A DNA stretch of 64,000 nt from Myxococcales bacterium (GTDB lineage: Bacteria; Myxococcota_A; Polyangia; Haliangiales; Haliangiaceae), in contig JADKKI010000016.1 in NCBI GenBank assembly GCA_016720595.1, positions 180,044-244,043 on the forward strand, in the 5' to 3' direction. Position numbers and translations under genes: made by a program. Under the pieces are notes generated by a model. That model saw only the letters and a list, made by a program, of their open reading frames with translations, ran no database searches and had not been told where the DNA came from. Positions 51,361 through 59,687 of this stretch are shown piece after piece (position 1 is the first letter of the stretch; each line of letters opens with the position of its first letter).

Positions 51361-52361
51361 GCGCGACCGGTGCGGCACCGACGCCGGCAGCGGCAACCGG
51401 GACCTGCTCGCGCTGCGAGTCGCCGATCGAGGAGGGCGACCTGCGCTGCTCGATCTGCTCCCTGCCAACGCCGCCTCCACCGGCGGAGGCTCCGGGGACG
51501 GTGCGCGCGCAGGTGCTGCGCTGTAACGAGTGCGCAGCGGCGATCGCGTTTTCGGCCGAGCATCAGGCACCGCGCTGCGGGTTCTGCGGCGCGACGATGC
51601 GAATCGAACAGCCGACGGATCCGATCGAGGTCGCACAGGTGCGCCTGCCGTTCACGGTGCAGCGCGAGGCGGCGACCGCGGCGCTCCAGCACTGGCTGGG
51701 CAAGCGCGGGTGGTTCGCGCCCAAGGACCTTCAGAGCCAGGCGACGGTGGATTCGCTCCAGCCGCTGTGCTGGGCAGCTTGGGTCGTCAACGCCACGGCC
51801 GACGTGAGCTGGGCCGCCGACTCCAACGAGGGCTCCCTGAGCTCGGCGTGGGCGCCTCACTCGGGCGAGGTGGCGCTGGCGTTCAACAACATCGCGGTGC
51901 CAGCCTCGCGCGGGCTCACGGCGACCGAGTGCAGCAAGCTGACGCCGCACTACGATCTCGCGACCGCGGTTCCCGTCGGCGCGACGATCGAGGGCGAGCC
52001 GCCGGCGATGGTCGAGAGCTTCGACGCTCAGCGCTCCGCGGCGCGGGTGCTCGTGCAACAGGCGATCGAGGCGAGCGCGGTGGAGAAGCTCTCGGCCGGC
52101 TACATCCCGGGCACGAGCTACCGCAACATCCACGTGTCCTGCTTGCTGAGGCGGCAGACCACCGCCCGTGTCGCGCTCCCCGCGTGGGTGCTCGCGTATC
52201 GCTATCGCGGGACCCCGTTCCGCGCGGTGATTCACGGTCAGCGGCCCGATGTGGTCATCGGGGAATCACCGACGGACATGACCAAGGTCGCGCTGGTCGT
52301 CCTCGGGATCTGTGCGGTGATCGCCGCGATCATCGCGATCGCCGTCCTCGCAGGCCGCTGA
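51357..52361 (+). CDS. zinc-ribbon membrane protein, second of a paralogous pair
   Basis: A 334-residue protein coupled by an ATGA overlap to its paralogue. It has two N-terminal ribbons, CSRCESPIEEGDLRCSIC and CNECAAAIAFSAEHQAPRCG then FC. The domain that follows matches the paralogue's (PFTVQREAATAALQHWLGKR; AFNNIAVPASRGLTATECSK; ALPAWVLAYRYRGTPFRAVI). A C-terminal helix (VALVVLGICAVIAAIIAIAV) anchors it. The pair may form a heteromeric membrane complex. Function is not known from sequence. Confidence 0.75.
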   Translation: MSATGAAPTPAAATGTCSRCESPIEEGDLRCSICSLPTPPPPAEAPGTVRAQVLRCNECAAAIAFSAEHQAPRCGFCGATMRIEQPTDPIEVAQVRLPFTVQREAATAALQHWLGKRGWFAPKDLQSQATVDSLQPLCWAAWVVNATADVSWAADSNEGSLSSAWAPHSGEVALAFNNIAVPASRGLTATECSKLTPHYDLATAVPVGATIEGEPPAMVESFDAQRSAARVLVQQAIEASAVEKLSAGYIPGTSYRNIHVSCLLRRQTTARVALPAWVLAYRYRGTPFRAVIHGQRPDVVIGESPTDMTKVALVVLGICAVIAAIIAIAVLAGR

Positions 52362-52434
52362 GGGGGCTGATGCCACCGTCAACTCCGGACGGAACGCCTG
52401 GGTGCGGGACGGCCTCCGTGCTTAACTGCCGCCC

Positions 52435-53460
52435 GTGACAGCGATCGCGTTTCCACGACAGCATCTCGTTGCCCTCCAGGACCTTGGCTCGAGCGTGCTC
52501 GAGCGGCGCGCGATCGGGTGCGACAGCGATCCCCTCGCGCGGGACCTGCTCGCAGGGTTCTTCGAGGTCTGCCAGCGCACGGGCCTCGATGGCGTGATCG
52601 CCGAGCTGGAGCAGGCGTTCGCGCCCCTCGAGCTCACCGATGGCTCGGCCCTCGCCGACGAACCGCGGATCCGCGACGCCCTGGCCGCGAAGCTCGACAC
52701 CAAGGCGGACTTCGATCACGGCGGGCCTCGGAACGCGAAGCCCCGGCAGCTCACCGAGTGCCTCGTGGCGGTGCTCTCGCTGAACGTCATCGACGAGCCC
52801 GATCGGACCGTCACGTTCGGTGACGAGGTGCGGCTCGAGGTGCTGGCGGCCCTGTCGGGTCCTGCCGAGGCAGAGCTCGCCGTGCCGCAGATCCGCGAGG
52901 CGATCGTCGCGCGCGGGCGAGAGCTGTGCGAGCAGCGCTATCTCGAGCCCTACGACAAGATCTCCGCGCTCCTCGACGATCGCGGCATGCGCATGACGCG
53001 TCAGCCGAAGATCGCCCTCGATGCGGTCCAGGCCGTACAGCTCGCGCTCTCGGACGCGCGGCGCGGGATCGTCGAGAAGGTCGCGCGCGCGGGGATCGAT
53101 CGCGCGAAGCAGGTGATCGCGCGTGTCGACAAGGATGCCGCGGCGCGGATCGATCTGCCGATCACGCTCAAGCTCACGCCGCGCGATGTGGCGGTCAAGC
53201 GCGCCACCGAGACGCGAGTCCCGATGGTGGCGTCGGCGATCGTGCTCTCGCTGTTCGAGAGCCTGACCGAGCTGGCGCACCTCGGCTGGCGCGCCCTCGA
53301 GCAGCCCGTGCGTCCGTACGCCGCGAGCCAGACGTTCGCGGTCGGCGATCTCGTCGAGCATCCGAAGTTCGGCCGCGGCTCGGTGCTATCGACGGCGACG
53401 CAGCGGATCGAGGTCGAGTTCTCCGAGGGCAAGCACACGCTCGTCCACGCGCGGAAGTAG
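52435..53460 (+). CDS. cytoplasmic protein with a CarD/UvrD-tail-like Tudor domain
   Basis: A 341-residue protein with GTG start. Residues 1-280 are mostly helical (VLERRAIGCDSDPLARDLLA, AEAELAVPQIREAIVARGRE). The last 40 residues (FAVGDLVEHPKFGRGSVLST then IEVEFSEGKHTLVHAR) match the Tudor-like fold found at the C-terminus of UvrD/PcrA helicases and in CarD-like proteins, which binds RNA polymerase. No ATPase motif is present. A role linked to transcription or repair is inference from the tail only. Confidence 0.65.
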   Translation: MTAIAFPRQHLVALQDLGSSVLERRAIGCDSDPLARDLLAGFFEVCQRTGLDGVIAELEQAFAPLELTDGSALADEPRIRDALAAKLDTKADFDHGGPRNAKPRQLTECLVAVLSLNVIDEPDRTVTFGDEVRLEVLAALSGPAEAELAVPQIREAIVARGRELCEQRYLEPYDKISALLDDRGMRMTRQPKIALDAVQAVQLALSDARRGIVEKVARAGIDRAKQVIARVDKDAAARIDLPITLKLTPRDVAVKRATETRVPMVASAIVLSLFESLTELAHLGWRALEQPVRPYAASQTFAVGDLVEHPKFGRGSVLSTATQRIEVEFSEGKHTLVHARK

Positions 53461-53466
53461 CTCGAC

Positions 53467-53946
53467 TCAGCCGCCGAGGTTGATGTTGACCGAGTAGTCG
53501 AACGAACCGTCGTCGTAGTAGTTCGAGTACTGCGGGTCAGGCTCGTAGTGGCCGTCGTTCCACAGCCACTCGTTGCCGCCCCAGACCCAGCGGCCACGCA
53601 CCCAGATGTATCCGGGCTCGTTGCCGTAGCTCTCGACGATCAGCTGCGGGCGGACGCGGGCGTTGTAGTACCGGGTGCGAAACACCGGGCGGACGTACGA
53701 ACGGCCGACACCGGCGCCGAACACGAACCGGCCGTTATTGACGTAGACCGGACGGCGCGTGATGACCCGTCGATCGGACCGCTGTGCGGGGCGGTTGACC
53801 CGCTGTGGACGGTCATTGCGATGGTCGCGGACGACGGGGCGGCGATCGCTATTCCGATCGTTGCCACGGCGGTTGTCGCGACGATCCGCCGTGGCCAGGC
53901 CACCGAGTAAGGTGAGCGTGAGTGCCGCGAAGGTGAGTCTAAGCAT
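53467..53946 (-). CDS. small basic exported YXWGXW-motif protein
   Basis: A 159-residue protein (signal MLRLTFAALTLTLLGGLATA). The region after the signal is Arg/Asn/Asp-rich (DRRDNRRGNDRNSDRRPVVR). The C-terminal region carries a Tyr/Trp motif GYIWVRGRWVWGGNEWLWND then GHYEPD, like YXWGXW repeats of small periplasmic proteins. It ends with an aromatic/Gly tail. The function is unknown; strongly basic character may suit binding to acidic polymers. It is convergent with the Tudor-domain gene, 6 bp away. Confidence 0.65.
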   Translation of the reverse strand: MLRLTFAALTLTLLGGLATADRRDNRRGNDRNSDRRPVVRDHRNDRPQRVNRPAQRSDRRVITRRPVYVNNGRFVFGAGVGRSYVRPVFRTRYYNARVRPQLIVESYGNEPGYIWVRGRWVWGGNEWLWNDGHYEPDPQYSNYYDDGSFDYSVNINLGG

Positions 53947-54098
53947 GCAGCGACTACACGCATCACGCGTGCCACGGGGCCGCACGGCCTCTCCGGGCCC
54001 GCCGGGGCCGAGGGCACGCCGGAGGTGAGTCGGATCCGCCTCGGCCGAGCGAACTCGCACGGCGGCTGGGTTACGCTTCGAGAGAGATCGACCCGCTC

Positions 54099-54812
54099 AT
54101 GCGCCGCAACGCCACGCTGTTCATCCTCTGGTTTGTCCTCTCGTTCGTCCTCGCCCGGCAAGCGCGGGCCGACGCGTGCATCGAAGGTGATGGTGAACGC
54201 TCGATGCGGATGATCGAGAAGTTCGCGCGGACCAAGACGCAGGACCGTCTCGAGCTCAGCAGTGGCTCGTCTGCGTGGATCTGCGCGAGCGGCGAGGCCG
54301 CACGCCTGCGCAAGCGGATCGTCGCCGCATGTACCAAGATCCTCGATCGCGACGGCGACGACAGTCCGTGCATCACCGCGGTGGCGAGTGCGGGCGTGGC
54401 GAAGCTCGGCGAGCACGACGTGTTCGCGGTGGTCAGCACCTACGAGCCTGATCCACTCCAGAGCTCGGGCACCTACGGCAAGGAGTCCACGTTCACGATG
54501 CTCCGAGCGATGAAGGATCCGCGCGCGGTCGCGCTCATCGTCGAACGCTGGCGCGCAGCGCTTCCACGGGTGGCGGAGATCGAGAAGCTCCCCAAGCGCA
54601 GCAACCGGCGCGGCAGCGTCCTCCTCACCTGGAGCAGCTGGCGCCAGCTCGCGGCGGGCTTGCTCGGCGAGCTCGGTGGCGCGGACGAGGAGACGTTCCT
54701 CGGCGAGCAAGCCAAGGCGACCACCGATCAGTACGTCGGGAAGGCCTGTCGCGACGCAGCGGCGGCGATCGCGAAGCGACGCGCAGCGACCAAGCCGGCT
54801 CCGGCTCCTTGA
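54099..54812 (+). CDS. exported helical-repeat protein
   Basis: A 237-residue protein from ATG 54099, with signal LFILWFVLSFVLARQARA. The remainder is helical with HEAT-like spacing (MLRAMKDPRAVALIVERWRA, AAGLLGELGGADEETFLGEQ). Three cysteines occur (ACIEGD, WICASG, AACTK). No catalytic residues are recognised. It is divergent from the YXWGXW gene across 152 bp with no visible gene. Confidence 0.65.
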   Translation: MRRNATLFILWFVLSFVLARQARADACIEGDGERSMRMIEKFARTKTQDRLELSSGSSAWICASGEAARLRKRIVAACTKILDRDGDDSPCITAVASAGVAKLGEHDVFAVVSTYEPDPLQSSGTYGKESTFTMLRAMKDPRAVALIVERWRAALPRVAEIEKLPKRSNRRGSVLLTWSSWRQLAAGLLGELGGADEETFLGEQAKATTDQYVGKACRDAAAAIAKRRAATKPAPAP

Positions 54813-54828
54813 TCGTCCGTGGAGCGGG

Positions 54829-55617
54829 TCAGGCGGCGACGAGCTTCGCGAAGTCAAAGCCGGTGACGATGCCCACTGCCTCGCGATCCCGGCACGCGAT
54901 GACCCGCCGGACCTCGAGCCGCCGTGCCTGCGCCGCGGCCCGGTAGACCTTGGTCGTGGTTGGCAGGCACAGCATCGAGGTGTCGAAGACCTCGTCGATC
55001 CGGGTGTCGCGGGGGAGATCGCGCGACTCCATCGCCTCGACCTGGGTGAACACGCCGACCGGCCACTCGTCGTCGATCACGACCAGGCCGGTGACCCGTG
55101 CGTGCTCGAGACGCTCGATCGCGACGCTGATCGGCTGCTGCGCGGTCACGCTGAACAGCGGCGTGGACATGATCTCCGCCAGCGGGATCTCGATCTTCTC
55201 GTCGCACACCGCGGACATCAGATCGAGGGTGCTGATCACGCCGGTGATCTTGCGATCGTCGACCACGAACAACCGGTGAACGCGCTGCTCGCACATCACC
55301 CGCGCGGCGTCGCGGACCGATGTGGTCGGCGAGGTGATGACCGCCGGCCGGGCGAGCTCGGAGAGCAGCTCGCTCGCGCGCTTCTCCGGAAGCGTGAGCG
55401 CCGAGGCCTTCCGGTGGGTGCCGGCCTGGCTCCGACCGATGCGGACCAGATCGGTGCGCGAGATCACGCCCAGCGGGGCGCCTTTGTCATCGACCACGGC
55501 GAGGGCGGAGATCCGGCGCTCTGCCAGCTTGCGCGCGACGACGGAGAGCATGACATCGGGGCCAACGGTCGCGACATCGGCGGTCATGTAGCTCGAAACA
55601 GGACGGGAAAAGATCAT
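54829..55617 (-). CDS. four-CBS-domain protein
   Basis: A 262-residue protein. Two Bateman modules are seen. The first opens SYMTADVATVGPDVMLSVVA with ISALAVVDDKGAPLGVISRT and RPAVITSPTTSVRDAARVMC. The second has EIMSTPLFSVTAQQPISVAI, TGLVVIDDEWPVGVFTQVEA and a last repeat ending REAVGIVTGFDF. CBS quartets bind two to four adenine nucleotides. No catalytic domain is attached, so it likely acts by binding a partner. A second, two-CBS protein is at 30734-31426. Confidence 0.85.
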   Translation of the reverse strand: MIFSRPVSSYMTADVATVGPDVMLSVVARKLAERRISALAVVDDKGAPLGVISRTDLVRIGRSQAGTHRKASALTLPEKRASELLSELARPAVITSPTTSVRDAARVMCEQRVHRLFVVDDRKITGVISTLDLMSAVCDEKIEIPLAEIMSTPLFSVTAQQPISVAIERLEHARVTGLVVIDDEWPVGVFTQVEAMESRDLPRDTRIDEVFDTSMLCLPTTTKVYRAAAQARRLEVRRVIACRDREAVGIVTGFDFAKLVAA

Positions 55618-55733
55618 CCCGACTATGCGTGCATGACCCTCGCCAGCTCGTCGCCCTGGTTCCCAGCGCTGATCGCGCAAGGCTTGCACGAGGTGCAAGA
55701 TCGTTCGCCAGAGTTGCGTGGACTCGTCGCGTG

Positions 55734-56183
55734 TCAGCCCGAGAAGTTCGCGCCGGTCGACAGCGCGGCGACCATGACGGCGGCGAGATACGAAGCCAGA
55801 CCGGCGACGACGAACACGGCGGCCACCGACAGCATCCGCTGCTGCCGATTGCGTCGCTGGATCACGGCGACCGCAGTGTCCACCAGGTGATCGCGCAGCT
55901 CCTGGCTGACCCAGCGAAGCAGGGTGATCGTGCGGATGCACACGACCAGGCCGACGAGGACGAGCCCGATCCCGAGCACCATCAGGCTCGCCGACAGCGA
56001 GCCCGCGCGGATCATGTGCGCACCGGAGAACCCGGTCACGGTGATCGTGAGGCCGCACAGGCCGACGAGGACCTGCGCGTAGGTCTTCACCGTCCCGATC
56101 TGATTCGAGAGGTGAGTGACCAGATCGGCGTCGCGCCCCGCATAGAGCGTGCACAGGCGGTTCGCTTCGTCCTGGATCTCCAT
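55734..56183 (-). CDS. three-span membrane protein
   Basis: A 149-residue protein with a charged N-terminus (MEIQDEANRLCTLYAGRDAD). Hydrophobic segments lie near 37-56 (VLVGLCGLTITVTGFSG), 65-85 (ASLMVLGIGLVLVGLVVCIR) and 121-142 (SVAAVFVVAGLASYLAAVMV). A small inner-membrane protein, resembling Pycsar/CD-NTase-type transmembrane effectors in arrangement only; no defence genes adjoin. It has no assigned function. The 116-bp gap before it shows no gene. Confidence 0.6.
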   Translation of the reverse strand: MEIQDEANRLCTLYAGRDADLVTHLSNQIGTVKTYAQVLVGLCGLTITVTGFSGAHMIRAGSLSASLMVLGIGLVLVGLVVCIRTITLLRWVSQELRDHLVDTAVAVIQRRNRQQRMLSVAAVFVVAGLASYLAAVMVAALSTGANFSG

Positions 56184-56261
56184 GCCGCCTCACGATGGCA
56201 GATTCCGAAGGCTACCGCGACCTGCGAGGGGCGGCGGTCGGTCCTGATACACTCGGAGGCG

Positions 56262-57203
56262 ATGTCGCGGCTGGCGTGCCTGGTGACCATACTGATGCTG
56301 ACCGGCTGTGATCTCGTGTTCTCTCTGGAGCGCGAGGTCTGCGCGGGCGAGGAGTGCCTGACCGATCTCTCGACCGGCGAGGCGTCCGCCGCGGAGCTCG
56401 TGCTCGAGGGTCCCGACCTGTTCTGGACGATCGATGCGAGTGCCGGCACGATTCGCGGCTGCGCGATCGCGACGTGTCAGCCGCGATCGATCACTGGGGC
56501 CGAGCGGTTCCCGCACTCGCTCGTCGTCGATGGAGACAAGCTGCTGTGGGCGACGGAGATGTCGATCCGGTGGGCTCCGCGCACCGGGTCGGGGGCGGCG
56601 TCGTCGCTCTCGATGCCGGCCAATTTCCCGATCACCGCGCTGCGCCTCACCGGGCGGTACGGGTTCGCCACCGCATTCGACCGGCTCCTGCGCTGCGAGT
56701 ACGACCCGACCTCCGGAGACTGCACCAACCAGACCACGCTCCCCGGCACGCTCGGCACGGTCTCGGGCCCGCTGACCGCCGATGCAGGTGCGCGGCTGTG
56801 GGGAGCCACCAACCAGAAGCTGTACTTCATCAACGATGGCAGCGATCAACGGCCGAGGTCGTTCGACGTTCTGGATGCGCAGACCCTCTCGGCGAACATG
56901 GTCGCGGTGTTCGCGCACGACGCGATGCTCCAGGTCTGGGGGTGGCCAGCGGACGCGCCCACGGGCACCGCCGCGCTCAAGATCCCGGTCGAGGCCGCAC
57001 GCGCGATCGGCGTGGACGAGCAGGATCTCTACGTGGCGGACACCAACGGCAACGTGGTCCGGGTCTCCGCTCGCGAGCCGGGTGGCGCACCTACGGTGAT
57101 CGCGGCCGGCCTGCCTCCGATCCAGAGCCTCGTGGTCGCGCCCGATCGCGTCTACGTGATCGCCGAAGGACGGATCTCCTGGCTTCCCAAGCCGGCTCAC
57201 TGA
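56262..57203 (+). CDS. beta-propeller lipoprotein
   Basis: A 313-residue lipoprotein (LVTILMLTGC, Cys16). The body has propeller-like blades (VLEGPDLFWTIDASAGTIRG, LVVDGDKLLWATEMSIRWAP, ALRLTGRYGFATAFDRLLRC, ARAIGVDEQDLYVADTNGNV). It resembles the broken gene at 29205-30168. Two N-terminal cysteines in VCAGEECLTD may bridge. Recognition of a surface ligand is likely, but no enzyme motif is seen. Confidence 0.72.
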   Translation: MSRLACLVTILMLTGCDLVFSLEREVCAGEECLTDLSTGEASAAELVLEGPDLFWTIDASAGTIRGCAIATCQPRSITGAERFPHSLVVDGDKLLWATEMSIRWAPRTGSGAASSLSMPANFPITALRLTGRYGFATAFDRLLRCEYDPTSGDCTNQTTLPGTLGTVSGPLTADAGARLWGATNQKLYFINDGSDQRPRSFDVLDAQTLSANMVAVFAHDAMLQVWGWPADAPTGTAALKIPVEAARAIGVDEQDLYVADTNGNVVRVSAREPGGAPTVIAAGLPPIQSLVVAPDRVYVIAEGRISWLPKPAH

Positions 57204-57237
57204 CCGTCCGCCGGGCTTCCGGTGTTAGCGTGGATGG

Positions 57238-57804
57238 GTGGAGAAGCGGCGGCATCGCAGGCTGAAGGCACCGCGAGTCGCCGGCCACGTCCGCGCGGAT
57301 CGGCGAGCGGCGGCCTGCGCGGTCGAGAACATCTCCTCCGGTGGGATGTTCGTGCGCACCGCGGTCTCGCTGCCGATCGGGGTCGCGGTGCTCGTCGATC
57401 TCGTGCGGCCCGGCCTCGAGGGATCGTTCCAGGTCAGCGGTCGTGTGGTCAACGTGGTGCCGTTGCGCGCCGGAGACGAGCCCGGCCTCGCGCCCGGTGT
57501 GGGCATCGCCTTTGACCCACTTCCGGAAGATGTGAGGAAGCGGCTCCGCGCGCTGCTGCGACAGCTCAACCACGAGCTGACGGAGGCCGCCGAGACGGCC
57601 ACGCCGAAGGCGAGCGAGCCGGCGGCTCCCCCAGTCGAGAGCACGCTCGTTCGGCTCGAGGACGGGCTGTTCGCGAACGTCAAGGGCATGTTCGACGAGC
57701 TCAGCAAGGCGCAGGCGGAGCTGCAGGCACGGGACGAGGAGATCGCGAACCTCAAGGAAGAGATCCGGCGCCTGCGCTCGCTGAAAAAGCCAGGCCGCGG
57801 CTGA
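57238..57804 (+). CDS. PilZ-domain c-di-GMP receptor with coiled-coil tail
   Basis: A 188-residue protein with GTG start. The PilZ motifs are present: RRHRR at residues 4-8 (RxxxR) and NISSGGMFVR at 31-40 (D/NxSxxG). The barrel continues with VLVDLVRPGLEGSFQVSGRV. The last 50 residues (AQAELQARDEEIANLKEEIR) are a coiled coil. It should bind c-di-GMP, made for instance by the FHA-GGDEF protein at 34644-35540, and pass the signal by oligomer change. Confidence 0.88.
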   Translation: MEKRRHRRLKAPRVAGHVRADRRAAACAVENISSGGMFVRTAVSLPIGVAVLVDLVRPGLEGSFQVSGRVVNVVPLRAGDEPGLAPGVGIAFDPLPEDVRKRLRALLRQLNHELTEAAETATPKASEPAAPPVESTLVRLEDGLFANVKGMFDELSKAQAELQARDEEIANLKEEIRRLRSLKKPGRG

Positions 57805-57844
57805 ACAACGGCGGCATGCACCCCGCCGCCCCTCCGCGCGGAGG
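57805..57844. terminator. bidirectional hairpin between convergent genes
   Basis: The 41-bp gap between the convergent PilZ and small lipoprotein genes contains a perfect 14-bp palindrome CCTCCGCGCGGAGG (57831-57844). A second stem pairs GGCGG (57810-57814) with CCGCC (57825-57829). No T tract follows, so it is at best a Rho-independent-like structure of the G/C-rich type. Confidence 0.35.
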
Positions 57845-57845
57845 C

Positions 57846-58157
57846 TCAGTCCGGCCCGGCGCCTGCGTCCCAGCCTCCGCCGCCGCTGCCTCCGTCCCAC
57901 CCTCCGGATCCGCCGCCATCGTCGGGAACGCCGCCATCCTCCAGATCACCGCCACACGGGGCACCGCCGTCGGGGGCACCAGCGCCACCTCCGCCGCCGC
58001 CATCCGGGTTCCAGACACCTCCGTCGGAGGCTCCTCCACCACCCCCACATGATCCCGCATCGGGCGCGGTCACGGAGAGCGTAGACTGGTCCTCTCGGTA
58101 CAGCGAACAGGCGGCCAGGGCGGCGCCGACGACAAACGTGAACAAGACCGTGCGCAT
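57846..58157 (-). CDS. small Gly/Asp-rich lipoprotein
   Basis: A 103-residue lipoprotein (MRTVLFTFVVGAALAAC, Cys17). After 15 residues it is almost entirely Gly/Asp/Pro with a few Trp (GGSGGWDGGSGGGGWDAGAG). The cysteines CGGGGG and PCGGDLE recur. Low complexity suggests a flexible surface coat or tether. It is divergent from the exported-protein gene that heads the FecR/sigma operon. Confidence 0.6.
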   Translation of the reverse strand: MRTVLFTFVVGAALAACSLYREDQSTLSVTAPDAGSCGGGGGASDGGVWNPDGGGGGGAGAPDGGAPCGGDLEDGGVPDDGGGSGGWDGGSGGGGWDAGAGPD

Positions 58158-58194
58158 GAGAGCCTCCAGCCGCTCAGTCGCCAGACTCGGGCCC

Positions 58195-58209
58195 GAAAAG
58201 AAAATTTCC
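58195..58209 (+). promoter_or_regulatory. A/T-rich promoter-like patch upstream of the sigma/FecR operon
   Basis: GAAAAGAAAATTTCC (58195-58209) is a 15-bp, 73% A+T island in a G/C-rich divergent gap. It lies 33 bp before GTG 58243, which has AAGGAG 4-9 nt upstream. It may be an upstream promoter element or regulator site. No consensus boxes can be fixed. Confidence 0.35.
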
Positions 58210-58242
58210 TCCCGAGCGGGGCGGGACCGACCAAGGAGAGGC

Positions 58243-59073
58243 GTGAGCCTGAAGCTGGCAGCCGGCCTGTCGATCGTCTGTGGGGGGAGCCTGCCTGCCT
58301 CCGCCGAGCGCGCGATCGACATCGAGCTGAGCGGCCCGGCACCCTTCGAGGCCTCCGAGCTCGCCGCGGCGATGCGGATGCGGCTGCCTGCGGACGGGGC
58401 AGCTGTTCGCGTTCGCGTGACCGGCACGGCGGACGGAGTCCACGTCGACACCACCCCTGGCAGCCGCGACGTGTCGCTGCGTGGGCTCGCCGGCCCGGCG
58501 GCGGCCCGGCTGGTCGCGCTCGCGGCGAGTGACCTGTTGTTGTCGGACCTGGCGGCTGCGCCCGAGCTGGTGGTGCGGCAGCCCGCGCAAGGACCGGATC
58601 GAGCCGCTGACTCGAAGGTGCCGAGTACGCTGGGGGTGCTCGGGTCCGCTGCTGGCTGGGAGGGCGTGCGCTCCGTGCTCGGCGCAGCCTCGCTCGATCT
58701 CGCGCAGCCTGTGCGCGGCTACCTCGGGATCATCGAGGTCGAAGGAGGAGCGATCGCGGGCGGTGACGTCGCGCTGATCGCGGCCGTGGTGCGAGTGGAT
58801 GGAGGGCTGCGCACGAGCGTGTTCGAGCTGCGCGCGGGCCTCACCATCGCGCCGATCTACGTGCGCACGGGCGCGGCCGACCTCACCGCCTTGATCGGCG
58901 GCAACGCCAGCGTGCGGATCCGGATCCCGGTGACCCGTGCCGCGCGCGCCGTGCTCGCGGTGGGCGCCGACGTGTTCGTCACGAGGACCTCGTACCTGCT
59001 CGACGGCGCGACGGTGATGACCACGCCCCGAGCCGCTCCGTGGGTGGCGGCAGGGATGGAGGTCGCGCTGTGA
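58243..59073 (+). CDS. exported protein heading the ECF sigma/FecR operon
   Basis: A 276-residue protein from GTG 58243, supported by AAGGAG upstream. It has a signal (LKLAAGLSIVCGGSLPASA). The rest is Ala/Val/Gly-rich with beta segments (VRVRVTGTADGVHVDTTPG, GYLGIIEVEGGAIAGGDVAL, RIRIPVTRAARAVLAVGADV). The final [14 protein letters not shown] is like the end of an outer-membrane barrel. No family is recognised. Its stop overlaps the sigma gene by 4 bp, so a sensor role for the operon is possible. Confidence 0.65.
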   Translation: MSLKLAAGLSIVCGGSLPASAERAIDIELSGPAPFEASELAAAMRMRLPADGAAVRVRVTGTADGVHVDTTPGSRDVSLRGLAGPAAARLVALAASDLLLSDLAAAPELVVRQPAQGPDRAADSKVPSTLGVLGSAAGWEGVRSVLGAASLDLAQPVRGYLGIIEVEGGAIAGGDVALIAAVVRVDGGLRTSVFELRAGLTIAPIYVRTGAADLTALIGGNASVRIRIPVTRAARAVLAVGADVFVTRTSYLLDGATVMTTPRAAPWVAAGMEVAL

Positions 59074-59687
59074 TCGCGGCGATCGCGATGCTCGCGGCGC
59101 TCGTCGACCCTGCCGACCGGCGAACGGTCGATGACGTGGACACCGCACTGGTCGCTCGCCATCGCGGGGGCGATCCCGAGGCGTTCGCGATGATCTACCG
59201 AGCGCACGTCGACGCGGTGTATCGCCGGCTCGGCCGCATCCTCGGGCCGATCCCCGACCGGGAGGATCTGACGCAGGACGTGTTCCTCGCACTGCACAAG
59301 GCACTGCCTGGTTTTCGCGGCGAGGCGAAGCTGTCGACGTTGCTCCATCGGATCGCGATCAATCGCGCGTGCGAGCACCTCCGGGTCCAGGCGCGTCGCC
59401 CGGCGACGCCGATGGACGTCGCGTTCTTCGATAGCCTCGTGGACGGCGCCGGATCGCCGGAGCGGCGTGCTGCGGAGCGAGAGGCGCTCGCACGGGTGTT
59501 CGCGTGTCTCGCGCGGATCAAGCCGAAGAAGCGCGTCGCGTTCGTGCTGCGCGTCGTCGACGGGCTGTCGTTCGAGGAGATCGCCGAGCTGGTCGACGCC
59601 TCGCCGGAGGCGGTCGCGAAGCGAGTCCAGCACGCGCAGGCCGAGCTCGAGGAGCTGGTCGCGCGGGCAGAGCGGAGGCCGTCATGA
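59070..59687 (+). CDS. ECF RNA polymerase sigma factor (second)
   Basis: A 205-residue protein from GTG 59070 (GTGA overlap with the previous stop). Region 2 is [40 protein letters not shown], then [20 protein letters not shown]. Region 4 is [20 protein letters not shown] then [20 protein letters not shown]. The N-terminal 20 residues ([20 protein letters not shown]) are hydrophobic and unusual. If GTG is right they may be an anchor or an artefact; a start near residue 30 would remove them. The gene is coupled on both sides. Confidence 0.9.
   Translation: MIAAIAMLAALVDPADRRTVDDVDTALVARHRGGDPEAFAMIYRAHVDAVYRRLGRILGPIPDREDLTQDVFLALHKALPGFRGEAKLSTLLHRIAINRACEHLRVQARRPATPMDVAFFDSLVDGAGSPERRAAEREALARVFACLARIKPKKRVAFVLRVVDGLSFEEIAELVDASPEAVAKRVQHAQAELEELVARAERRPS

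Noticed and set aside
55734..56183. Membrane effector of an anti-phage system
   Set aside because: No nucleotide cyclase, nuclease or other defence gene adjoins; the neighbours are CBS and propeller genes.
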